Source of the DNA: Nematopogon swammerdamellus
Lineage: Eukaryota; Arthropoda; Insecta; Lepidoptera; Adelidae
NCBI GenBank assembly: GCA_946902875.1
Contig: OX336355.1
Coordinates: 13,983,347 to 14,047,346 of the forward strand
Reading direction: 5' to 3'
Length of the DNA stretch: 64,000 nt
Shown here in pieces: positions 1 through 11,000 of this stretch. Made by a program: the position numbers and the translations under genes. The notes beneath the pieces were generated by a model, which saw only the letters and a program-made list of their open reading frames with translations, had not been told where the DNA came from and ran no database searches. Within the stretch, counting starts at the first letter, position 1. Each line of letters begins with the position of its first letter.

Positions 1-596
1 GTGAAGGGCATAACTTCACCCTTTTTTTTAGAAGTATAATTCAACCTTATCCACATATTGAAAGAGTGTGTACCTATTTAAATGCCGAAAGTCACCAGTC
101 ACATTGGCGCGGATTAGGCAGTTAGAGGGTGTCTGCGGATCCGTGCTTAGGCATACGAAAGGTTTAACTCAAGGCTATAATAAGATATGAACTTTGTATT
201 TTGATACTGACTCATCCATCAAAACTTATAAGAGAACTTTCCTTTCAAAATGTCTACATACGAAGGAACGTCTCATAGCCCAATTATAGGAAACATTCCA
301 AAATAATATTGTACGTGTATATGCCAGTCAGGGTGATGTCATCCAAAATACAATAATACAAAATACTTGACTGTATTTTTAATTTCAAGCATGTTTGCTG
401 ATGCATCATATCATGTTTAATACAACTTGAGTATTAAACTGTGCAGCAATTTCATGCAAAAAGTTCCACGAAGTTTACTTTTATGTGAACATGTAATTTT
501 ATTGGTTTGTGATATGAAAACTTAAGAAGTGTGTTATGTTTATTTAATAGGCATTAAAAACAAATAAATCTTAGATCAGAATAAGTTCATCTCTTA
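1..596. other. AT-rich stretch, no gene seen
   Basis: Both strands are stop-rich and no splice-bounded coding block or terminal repeat was recognised. It is probably decayed intergenic DNA. Confidence 0.5.
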
Positions 597-1550
597 AATC
601 ATCACTTTAGGGTTCCCTACCGTATTAAGCTTATGCCGTCTATCTGTCCTAACTTTAAAGGGCTGTATCTTTTGAACGGCAGCCGGTTGAAATTTTCACA
701 GAATATATGTGATTATGATGGATATACAGTAGAGCCTCTGTAATCCAGACAGGTAAAAAACCAGGCTATGCCGGATTATCGAGGCGTCCGGATTATAGTA
801 TGTAAATATTTTCATTAATAAAACCACGAATTTTCCATACAATTGGTTTTATCTATTCCGAACAATAATTACATATTGTTTTCAATGTAAGTCTCATTAT
901 TTATTTTATTACACATGAAGTTAGGTACAACCACAGAGCATCAAATGCGCGCCCCTCCTAGAGGCGCCCTGAGCGCGATTTCTCTACAACGCCGTTGAAG
1001 CCTGTGGGCGTGGCCTATGACTTACATATGTGTGTTGTGCGTGTGCCTAACTTGCTCCTCTTTGTGTGTTGTGTCGATACTAGCACACACACACACATAC
1101 GAAGCGCTAGCAGCACTGCGTGTAGTTTTTGGGTTTCAAATATTATCGCTTAGGGTGTGTCTAGTAGGGGGCGCGCGCGGTAGGTATTTGATGCTCTGGG
1201 GGGACAACGTACGTTAATTCGTTTTAAAAAAGTCTGTAATATTTTTCTGCTTGCACTTATCCAGTTTCATTTCGAAAGCTTGCTCTCTAAGTCGACGAAG
1301 AAACATGATATCATGACTATCTAAGTCACAATCTTCAGCTCATTTTAAGGCAGTGTTTAATGCTGATAAGAAGGCGCGCGCGGGGCGTGGACGCATCACG
1401 CGGCCCGCCCCGCGCGCTCCGCCCGCGCGCGTCCCACCCTTTGTCGACCCTGACCGCCAGCTGTCCGGATTACAGAGATCACCGGACTACTCGGGGTCCG
1501 GATTATAGGGGCTCTACTGTACTAAGAAATAATAAAAAAACATAAAAATG
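597..1550. repeat. Dispersed repeat interrupted by a pogo-like element
   Basis: The left part (about 605-726) carries 'gctgtatct', 'ttgaa' and 'aattttcacagaatat', followed by 'gatggatata'. The same block occurs at about 1800-1875. In that copy 'ggatata' runs straight into 'acaaataataaaa'; here the two halves are separated by the element at 727-1519. This is a common lepidopteran repeat hit by a later insertion. Confidence 0.6.
727..1519. mobile_element. Non-autonomous pogo/Tigger-like DNA transposon
   Basis: The left end reads CAGTAGAGCCTCTGTAATCC and the right end ends GGGGCTCTACTG, so the element has imperfect terminal inverted repeats. Both ends carry TA, as expected for a Tc1/mariner/pogo target duplication. 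The CAGT start with an 'ataatccgga' core is the Tigger/pogo style. The interior is GC-rich in patches (gcgcgc tracts) and contains no transposase reading frame, so it is a deletion derivative. Confidence 0.65.
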
Positions 1551-1719
1551 AAGGGGGTTAGGTTAGGTTACTTATATGAGGACAAGAAATAGGTTTTTTC
1601 AAAGTTTTTTTGTTTTTGTTATATCGTAAAAACGGTAATACATACAAGTGTCAAACTTGGTGTGGTTATAGCGAAAACCATAAAGTAAAAAATAAAAGGC
1701 AGCCAATTACGAGGCTGGT

Positions 1720-2100
1720 TTTTAGGTTTCCGTATCCCGTACGGAAGCCTATTACTAAGCCTCCGCTGTCTTTCTGTCCGTCCGTCCGTCCGTCTGTCCG
1801 AGAGCTGTATCTCTTGAACCGTAATAGGTAGCCCGCTGAAATTTTCACAGAATATGTGTTACTATGGCGGATATAACAAATAATAAAAAAAAGAAAATGT
1901 TAAAACTTAAGGGGGGCTCCCAAACAACAAACGTGCAAAAATTGATTAGTCACGCTACTGAATAATAGATGGCGCCACAGACTTTTATACATTGCATTGT
2001 TGAAAGACAAAAGATAGGCGGATATTATTGATAGCGGATAGTTACGGAAACCTCCGTGCGCGAGTAAAACTCCTAACACTAACAACCTAAAAAAATCAGT
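1720..2100. repeat. Second copy of the dispersed repeat
   Basis: It contains a tccg microsatellite (about 1778-1800), the 'ttttcacagaatatgtg' block and, near the end, 'tacggaaacctccgtgcgcg'. It matches the block at about 605-726. No coding potential was seen. The flank 2101-2530 shows nothing recognisable. Confidence 0.5.
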
Positions 2101-2544
2101 TTTTTAGGTTTCTCGTACACTCCAATTTCTAATGTTATGGTAGTTAGGAACACCTGAAAGCCCTACATCTTTCGTTGTTTATTTCAAATTATAGCACACT
2201 CATGTAAATTGTAAACAATAATTGTATTTTAATTTGATTGTTTTTTTATAATTTGAATATGGTGTCCACAGCTTTATTATATGTACATGACAATGTTTTG
2301 TAAGTACATATATGATATCTAAGAGCAGTTATCTATCACATAACATCAAATTAAAATTAGCATTGTCCCAAGCAGGGTTGGCAAATTTTGTGCTCAATAT
2401 TTTATAAATATAATTTTTGCAGCAATGTTCAATGCACAAAAAATTGGCTGGGTGAGTTTTACAATTTAAATTTTGGAATCTGTAGAGTGAAGTCGAGCAA
2501 GGGACTAGTTCTGCTACACATCAGACTAGGTAATGAGAGCTTTT

Positions 2545-2810
2545 TTATGTAATCCGGTATGGGTAGCCGAGTCAGAGGGGTCAAAGCACATGCTCCGACC
2601 AGCCAATATCTCCGAGAAGGTAGGTGCCATAGTGGACTTCTTTTTGGATTGCTGGCTAACTGGACTAGAAGAGAACACAGCCGAGGCTGCTATGCAACCA
2701 TCGATCCCAGTCGGCTACAGTTTTAGTCTACCAGCTAGTAACGTGGCTTGATGTGAGCCGAAACATCTAAGAGAGCAAGAGTGGCCACTCGCCGGTTCCA
2801 TATTTCATTT
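2545..2810 (-). mobile_element. SINE fragment (tRNA-head family tail)
   Basis: The block with 'catgctccgaccagccaatat' and the downstream 'agagaacacagccgaggctgc' is the reverse complement of the body of the SINE at 45912-46290. It is followed by a 'gagccgaaac...gagtggccactcg' motif also seen near 18940-19035 and 21895-22005. It is a truncated copy lying just past the 3' end of the SAMTOR gene. Confidence 0.55.
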
Positions 2811-2896
2811 CAAAATTCTGGATGAACTCAAAATGATTATCAGTTCAGCTTTGAAATCAAACAACCACATACCTATATAAACAATTTATTACTTAT

Positions 2897-3889
2897 TTAT
2901 AATTGAGGTAATTCTTTGAAGCCATCTATTACAGAATTCTCATCGTATTGATATATTTCCACCTCACATTCTGCATTTGTAGTCTGAAAATCTTGTGGAA
3001 TGTTTAACTCGAAGTTCATGTACGGCTGTCGGTGCAGTGCTGCCCATCTGCAGGCAATGTCTTCGTGTAGAGACTTTCGAAACGCCATACAGTGCATGTG
3101 GGGAAACTTCTCATATTTGATTCTAGAGAAGCCAAGTTTAGCCAGCGTGTATCTCCAACATTTCATGGTCCTGGAATTAGCTCCTATGTGTTTGGAGTCT
3201 GGAGTGGCGATCACCAGCAGTCCCTCGGTCCTCAGGAGAGTGCGGGCCCGACGGCACGCTTCTATTCGCTGCTCCGAGCTAGGAAGGTACTCCAGTACAA
3301 AAATAAATGTCAAAGCATCGAAGGACTCTTTCTCAAATTCTTTAATTTCACTGTTGCAAGAATGGGTTTTTTCGCCAATTATTACATTCAAGAAGTCGCA
3401 TTTTGATACCTCGTCGTTCGCAGGGCACAAATCCACGGCCACAACATTCAGAAAATCGTAAATTTTGAAAGGATTGTAACAGCTGCCAACGTCCAAAAGC
3501 ATTATTCTATCACAAACTGAAATTTCTTTTGTACTTATTTGTAAATTAATTTTTCGAGCTATCTCCATTTCTTTATTCCTGTAATCCAAATGCAAATCAG
3601 TATGAAAATATTCACGACAAACATTCGCCGACCACGCTATCCGAGAATTGGCCGACTTACTCGAATCAGCTGCATTCTCTTCCCAGTAAGTGGTGGCAAG
3701 TTTTTGCATGGACGCTGCATACTCCTTCAACACCTCCGTCTTGCAGCAGTGTTCTTGCCAAGCGCTTTCAGCGTGTCCGTTAGCCGCCGCTCTCCGTAAC
3801 CCGGAATGAACATTTTTTATGAATGCTGAGAGGTTTTTATGCTCTTCACTTGCCATTAAAGTTTCGGGGTAGGCATGTATTCCTTTCAA
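2897..3889 (-). CDS. Samtor: SAMTOR / BMT2 homolog, S-adenosylmethionine sensor upstream of mTORC1
   Basis: An intact single-exon frame of 330 aa. The N-terminal half (about 15-115) is the helical region that in SAMTOR contacts GATOR1/KICSTOR, with the family-typical WQEHC (44-48) and CREYF (91-95). The C-terminal half is a class I Rossmann methyltransferase-like fold: glycine motif LLDVGSCYNPF (131-141), strand-2 acid in VVAVDLCP (149-156), KCDFLN (163-168), LLVIATPDS (224-232), then FSRIKYEKFPHMHCMAFRK (254-272). The family is known to bind SAM and to relieve mTORC1 inhibition when SAM is plentiful; catalysis is doubtful. The human protein is about 75 residues longer, mostly at its ends. 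A second Met at residue 12 is an alternative start. Poly(A)-signal-like AATAAA lies just after the stop. It is head to head with the gene starting at 5024. Confidence 0.93.
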   Translation of the reverse strand: MKGIHAYPETLMASEEHKNLSAFIKNVHSGLRRAAANGHAESAWQEHCCKTEVLKEYAASMQKLATTYWEENAADSSKSANSRIAWSANVCREYFHTDLHLDYRNKEMEIARKINLQISTKEISVCDRIMLLDVGSCYNPFKIYDFLNVVAVDLCPANDEVSKCDFLNVIIGEKTHSCNSEIKEFEKESFDALTFIFVLEYLPSSEQRIEACRRARTLLRTEGLLVIATPDSKHIGANSRTMKCWRYTLAKLGFSRIKYEKFPHMHCMAFRKSLHEDIACRWAALHRQPYMNFELNIPQDFQTTNAECEVEIYQYDENSVIDGFKELPQL

Positions 3890-4054
3890 TAAAATATCTA
3901 TTTTTTCCTTTTGAGCTAAATATTATTTATTTTTACGTTTTTCCCCTAAAAAGATGAGACATGTCCAACCAACTGACAGAACAGAAGCAAAGAAAATGTC
4001 ACACCCACAGACTATTTAGTAGCATGCTAGGTCCCAAGCGGCACATGATAGAAT

Positions 4055-4253
4055 AAAGGAACGCTTGCGATGTAGATCAGCTGATTGTAAACGCGAAGTG
4101 GCAGGAACGAAACGTAGCAAAAACGACATGCACCGCCTCAACATTAGGGAGGAAGGAAGAGAAGATTAGAAGATGTGTCGCTACGCATGACGCGGTTATT
4201 ATTTTTTTAACCTCCAAAAAATCACAGCTGATCTACATCGCCATCGTTCCTTT
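4055..4253. mobile_element. Small MITE between two divergent genes
   Basis: The ends are imperfect inverted repeats: AAAGGAACG + cttg + CGATGTAGATCAGCTG on the left and the complementary CAGCTGATCTACATCG + ccat + CGTTCCTTT on the right. The interior has 'gacatgcaccgcctcaacat', shared with the elements near 30350, 31760 and 49020. It sits in the 1.1-kb gap between the SAMTOR start (3889) and the next gene's start (5024), so it may lie in a shared promoter region. Confidence 0.6.
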
Positions 4254-5023
4254 GTTTTCTCCTGTGCCAGACCCTGCTAGGTCACAGTAACAATCCCAGT
4301 AGGTAATGTTTTTTTTTACCTATTATTTTTAGGGCTCGACACACGCATGACTTACTAACTTACTATTTCTTATCCAACTAATCTGTTTAGTCGTAATAAA
4401 AACAATCCAAAATACATACAGTTGGCACGGACACGCCCCACAACTCAATGAAATAGTTGTGCACCTAAAAAAGTTGTACAACGCCTAATAGCGGCCAACT
4501 TCTTAATCGGCCGCCGACTGTTTAGTCATCCACTATTCACTAACCTACGCTGCAATATGCAGATTGAACGACTGAATAATCATACATCTGGCTGGGCACC
4601 TCAACAACTAAACAATTTACCTCTAGTGATTCATTCGGTGGTGTGCCGGGCGAGGCCCTAATTGTCCCTTTTTAAATTGTGATCTACTTACTCGCTTGAA
4701 AATGGAAGTGTGTAAACGACCAGAGAATTGTTCCCATAGGTATGGATTTCTCCTTTGCCTTTCATCAACAAAAAATAAGTAGTGAGGAGGAGAAAAAAAT
4801 ACATAAAAAAAATGCAAACAAACAAAGACTACAGACAGAAGAACGCTGTCAAAATTTCTTTGGTTGGATAAAAATTGTTTTCTCTATGAATTTTTTCCAC
4901 AATTTTTATCCGAACGCTTTTCTGAACAAAAAGTTTAGATAGGCGAACGCTATAATTCTCAAGAAAAGATAATTTACCAACACTCTCTCAAGAGTCTATT
5001 ACTGTGGCGAAGATTTCGTAAGT

Positions 5024-8000
5024 ATGAAGCGCGGTCGGTACTCTGTTGCCGGACCCGGCGGCGGCTTGGAGGGCGCGAAAATCGAGAGTATCGACCAGCT
5101 GTACCGCCGCCTGATCGGTCAAGACGACGGCGCTTTGCCACTGCCGCCGGTCGGACCTGATCCGCACCTTCTCACTTCCAGGGTGAGGGACTATTATTCG
5201 TATTCGATTTCAGTGAAAGTACATTTACTCGCTGAACTAAATCCATAGCCCCGACATAACCTGTTCTCATGGCTACTGCCTAGAGTGCTTTTTATACGCC
5301 CCGCCCCCGGGGCGAAAGCTACTAATCCCCTAGTGTGTAAGTACAAAAAATATTAGTTTTGTACATCTAGCACCAGTGATCGAATTGGACCGGAATGCCG
5401 TACTATGGAAAATGGTTGAACAAGCACAGATTATAAATGATTTTTACAAAAACCCTAATTGACTTGATTTTTTTAGTCCATTTTTATAAAAATCATTTTA
5501 ATATGGGCTTCTTCTACAATTTTCCATAGTAAGAAAGAAAGAAAGAAATAAATAAATATTTATTTTTCCCCTACAGCATTACATTATTTTTATATATTAT
5601 TTTATAGTGCGGCGTTCCGGTGCGTTCCAGTTCAATTCGAGCACTGTCTAGCACGGCGGTACTCAACCCTTTTCGAACGCCAACGGGACACATTTTTTGA
5701 AGGGCCGCATCACTCAAATGATTTCTCATTACTATTTTATATATTGGCTTAGTTATACAAATGTTTGTGTGTAATGATAAGTAGGTAGGTTATTTTTTTT
5801 ACAGTTGTGCAAGGCCTGGTTTTGGCAATATTGGCACCCCAGTCAAGATGTTTCCTTAATAAAACGCTACTTAGGCTGAAATGCTCCTCAACCTACAAAC
5901 ACTAATCCCCCCTTGTTAAATGACTCCAAAGGTGCCCTCAAAAATGATAAAAACACACTTTAACCCTTGGGCTTCCCATGGGCCGGCCCCAAAAACTGTT
6001 TACACAAACACTTTCGATGGGGGTTTGTATGAGGGAATTGTCAATTTTAGCGTTGCGAAAATAGCATGATAACAAAACCCCACTTACTGTTCTTGACGGA
6101 GACTCAAATCTGCCAGCCTGCGGACTCCGCCGACCTCAACATTCCTGGGTACACTCTATTCCAACGTTTTATACCCAAGAGCGGTGTCTGCTTGTATGGT
6201 CGATCTGACGTCTCCGTCAAGAGACTTTGCCATGTTGAAGACTCCCGCTTCCCCGTGATCTGGGTCCGTGTGAATCTACCTCACGTGGTTAGAATTTATG
6301 CGGGCCTATATCGCTCACCTAACCTGGGTGTCAACGAATCGACCTCATTCTTTGAGCACCTTAGCAGTGTGACGGACAAGTTGCTTGGTGAGCTTCCAAC
6401 GGCCGAAATTGTGATGGTGGGCGACTTCAATGTCAAACACAAGGAATGGCTTGGGTCCCCCGTCACCGATCACTCCGGCCGGGAAGCTTACAACTTGGCC
6501 ATAGCTCACGGATTGACACAGTTGGTTTCAGGTTATACGCGTATACCTGACAATCATGCGCATAAGCCCAGCTTGTTGGACCTTGTGCTGACTTCTGAAC
6601 CTGCAGGATACAGAGTTAGTGTTAGGGCTCCTCTTGGGAGCTCTGATCACTGTCTCGTGTCCTCATAGGCGCCGACTATGTGGATGCTCAGGGGCTCCAG
6701 CACCCACGAGGTGTGAGCAGTGGGTGCGGAGCACCCACGACGATAGATATAAAAACTGATCAGTAATAGGATTTGAGCTACTACATAAAAGTGCCTTATT
6801 TACTTACAAGCCTTTGAGCGGCCACATTTACACATTCGCACTAGTGGCGCGACGAATAGCGAACGTTACTATAGTAATCCTATATTATTCCATACCATTC
6901 AATAGAATATAGGGACACTACATGCGTAGGTACATCGTGCAAATGTGTAAATGCGGCAAATGCTAAACATTGTGCGAACGTTTTGCGAATCCATGCTGCC
7001 GGGTGCCGGGAGAATTAGTGAAAAATTGGAGAAGCATATGTCCAGCAGTGGACGTCAACACGTTGATGATGATGATGATGATTGTTCAATAAAAAAAAAA
7101 TTGCATGAGCACCCACGAGGATTTCTAAAAGTCGGCGCCCCTGCGTGTCCTGTAATGTGACTGTGTACTACGCGCAATCACGCGAGCCTAGTACACGCAC
7201 AGTCTGGCACTACAAGTCGGCGCAATGGGAGGAATTCCGATCTTTCCTTGGAACTTTCCCTTGGAGGGAGGTATGCTTTGCCTCAGCGGACCCATCAAAG
7301 TGCGCCGTGTCTATTGCCGAGCTGATACAACAGGGTATGGAATATTTTGTTCCGTCTTCTGTTGTGCCGGTGGGCGGTAGACACAAGCCCTGGTTCAACC
7401 GCCAATGCCGCCTTGCGGTAGAGGCCAAGAATCAGGCCTTCAGGCAATGGCTGTGCGCCCGTACTGCTGAGGCAAGACGCACACTTAATGCCTCCTCCAG
7501 GTCTTGCAAGCGAACGCTCAATGTGGCCAAGTACAAGCACGACCATAAAATTGGAGAGAGGTTAGTCCGCTGTCCAACCGGCAGCCGAGCATTCTGGTCT
7601 CTCGCCAACTCTATTGGTCGAAACTTTTGTCGCTCTGCTACACCACCGCTGGAACGTCCGGATGGATCACTCGCTATCCTCGCGAAGGAGAAGGAGAACA
7701 TTTTTGCTCGCCTTTTCGCGTCCAACTCAAATCTGGATGACCAGGGTGCAACCCCTCCCTCGATACCACACTGTGGGATTTCGATGTTGGAGCCAAGGAT
7801 GCACCCTAGACAGGTCTACAAGTGCTTGAAGACGTTGGACACTTCGAAGAGTAGTGGTCCTGATGGCATTCCAGCCATAGTGCTCAAGATTTGTGCCCCT
7901 GAGTTGACACCAATCATCTCCCGCCTTTTCCGTCTCTCCTTCGCCCGTGGGATTGTACCCTCTTGCTGGAAAAGAGCCTCGGTCCAGCCGGTTCCAAAGA

Positions 8001-11000
8001 AGGGAGACTCCGCGAACCCCTCCAACTATCGGCCCATTGCGATAACTTCACTATTATGTAAAGTTATGGAGCGCCTTATTAACACCCAGCTCCTAACGTA
8101 CTTAGAAGCAAATAAACTCCTGGATGACAAGCAGTACGGATTCCGGAAAGCGCGGTCAACGGGTGATCTTCTAACGTACGTTACGCATATATGGGCCGAA
8201 AGATTGGACAATTTTGGGGAGTCGCTGGCAGTCGCCCTGGATATTTCCAAGGCTTTCGACCGCGTTTGGCACCGAGGCCTTCTAGGCAAGCTTCCGTCCT
8301 TCGGCATTCCACCCAAACTCTGCACCTGGATCGCCAGCTTTTTGGCGGGTCGTTCCATTTTCGTTACCATCGATGGCTCGAAATCGGACGACTTTCCAAT
8401 TAACGCTTGTGTTCCGCAGGTTTCTGTTCTGTCGCCTACGCTTTTCTTAATCTTTATAAACGATCTACTGTCCTTGGGCATGATACACAGCTATGCAGAC
8501 GACAGCACGGAGCACGAGGGCTATGTTAAGGACTGGAAGAGTAGAGATTCGCGGCACAGGGAGGCTCAACGTTCAGTTGTTGATAAGGTCGATAACGTTC
8601 TCGGAAAAGTAGCTATATGGGGCCAGGAGAACCTTGTCGCCTTCAACGTTAGCAAGACTCAGTGCTGCGCATTATCTGCTAAGGTCGATCCCTTTCCTTT
8701 CCAAGCAAGTTTCCAAGGCAGCGTCGTACCTGTCTCGGAACACCTGGACCTCCTGGGCACCACTATTTCCAAAGACGTGGGTTTCCGGCAACTAATCGAG
8801 TCTAAGGCCAAAACTGCATCCAGAAAATTGGGAATACTTTTCCGCAATCGGCGGTTCTTCTCACCGGCTCAACTATTCCTGTTGTACAAAACACAGATTA
8901 GGCCGGTGATGGAGTACTGCAGTCACATCTGGGAGGGTAGTCCCCATTATCTGCTAGCATCCTTGGACTCGATACAGCGCCGAGCCATCCGTTTTGTTGG
9001 TGACCCGAAACTTACAGATGGTCTGGAGTCCCTGAGTCACAGACGATTTGTGGGTTCGCTTAGTCTGTTTTACAGATACTATCACGGACGCTGCTCTGCG
9101 GAACTAGCATCCCTTATTCCCTGCCACCCGTCCTATCTCCGCATGACTCGTCGCAGAGAGACTCAGCACCCTTTTGTTGTTGACATTGGGCTTCTGAGAA
9201 CCCATCGGTTCTCTAAATCGTTTCTCTGCCGCACCGCTAGAGTGTGGAACTGTCTTCCGGCGAGTGTATTTCCTGAATCCTTTAACCTGGGTGTCTTCAA
9301 GCGTCGTATTAACGGGCTAGACAGCCTAACAACAGTCCGCAAATCTGCTGGCATGGCACCTAACTGATCGTGGTTTCGCGAGGAGAGGTGATTTTGGCTC
9401 TGTCGACTGCACCATTGGTCCCTCGGCACAGCTACCCACGCTGGTTCACATAAAAAAAAAAAAAAAAAAATAAAATTACGGGGGGTGAGCATATTTTATT
9501 GAATCAGAGGCAAAGGGTTAATGTAGGGGTAATGTGCAAATGCCGCATGTCACTAAGCTCGCCTATTGTGTCTTGTAAAATTGGTGATCAATAAGGGATA
9601 TTTCAGTCATTCACTGAAAAAGTGTGCTGTCAGATTTTCTCCGCATGTGGTCATATCGAACCCGCATGTTTATGTCTCCGAACTCGGTTTACTACGATAA
9701 TTCAGGCCTCTAATATCAAACATGGCTTTGTACACTTTTGGCAATTTTACAGTAGAGCATGAAAATGTTCTGTGAGCGAGATATAGCGATGTAGTTGGTC
9801 ATTGCTATTTCTGTTGCGCAATGGTATTTTCAGATCAATATTTATACTAGACAAAGCTATTTTTTGTTGTGGTATCACCGTTGATTTCTGTAGGAAAAGG
9901 CCTCTAATATCAAACATAGCTTTGTCCACTTTTTGCAATTTGACAGTAGAGCATGAAAACATTCTGCGAGCGATATGGCGATGTAGTTGGACATTGCTAT
10001 AAATTTCTGTTGCGCAATGATATTTTCAGATCAATATTTATACTAGACAATGCTATTTTTGATGTGGTATCGCCGTTGATTTCTGTAGGAAAACAGGCAC
10101 TCTTTCATATTAACAAATAAAACCCATTTCCTTGGTGTGTGGACAAAGCCATGTTTGATATTAGAGGCCTGAAATACAACATTAACAACAAAACAACATT
10201 GATCCTCTCCAACCTCATAAGATACTCGTTCCAGGTCCGCAAGCACTACTTTGATTCTGTTATCAAACTTCTGTGCGTTAACTACGAGAACAGCCAAAAG
10301 ATGTTGGGCAAGAACATTCGTCTGCCGAGCGCCATCTGGCGGTGCGCTAAGTACATCGAGCTACAAGCGGTGCAGGCCTGCATGCTCATGCAGCTGTACC
10401 GGGAGAACATACTGTCTGTGGTACGTCGGGCGTACACTAATATACATACATAGCGTCATGCCTGTTTCCCGGTGGGGTAGGCACAGACAACGGATCTCCA
10501 CGTGCCACGATCCTGACACACCTCTGCCGCCTCTTCCACTCCCATAATGTTCTTCATGCATGCTCGTCGGTTACGGGTACTACGCACTTGCCCCTTTTTG
10601 AGCACATGCCCGATCTGGTCCAGGTACTTGCGTCTAGGGCGACCCTTCCCGACTCTTCCGCTCACATTTGCTTCATAAATTTCTTTCGTTAGTCTCCTAT
10701 CATCCATTCTTCCAACATGACCGAATCACCGAAGCATCCCTTTCTCAATCCTTGTCACTTTATCTTCTTTCAGCCCACAGCGCTCTCGCACTGCACTATT
10801 TCTCAATCTATCTTTCATTGTAACTCCACAAATACTCCTCAATGCGTGCATTTCCACAGCATTAATCCTGCTTTCATGCTTCGTCTGCCATGCCCAACTT
10901 TCACTCCCGTACATAAGTTGTACGGGCTAGCACTCCACTAATCTAACGTTTTAAATGTTACGTGTTCCAATCTCAAGCTTTTTTTTATGGAAACTTGACA

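Larger units (their letters stand above)
6000..9470 (+). mobile_element. CR1/Lian-like non-LTR retrotransposon, 5'-truncated, with poly(A) tail
   Basis: An apurinic-type endonuclease region (6066-6668, with LFLTET, MVGDFN and GSSDHC) and a reverse transcriptase (7145-9367, with the catalytic YADD in SYADDST near 8500) belong to one ORF2. It ends in an A-run at 9451-9469. The two halves are separated by a later DNA transposon (6664-7143) and are in the same frame once that insert is excluded. The usual PQG in the VPQGSVLSP motif reads PQV here, which would weaken or kill the enzyme. The first endonuclease strand and ORF1 are missing. It lies in the sense direction inside intron 1 of the gene starting at 5024. 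A 3' end copy is at 48091-48216 and fragments are at 59400-60200. Confidence 0.9.

Noticed and set aside
7210..8847. Many reverse-strand frames across the LINE
   Set aside because: Antisense shadows of the reverse transcriptase ORF.
10139..10234. Extension of exon 2 of the KIX/SRI gene back to 10139
   Set aside because: It would require an acceptor inside the transposon end with a phase that does not match exon 1. The acceptor at 10233-10234 (ttccag) fits phase 0 and the domain boundary.
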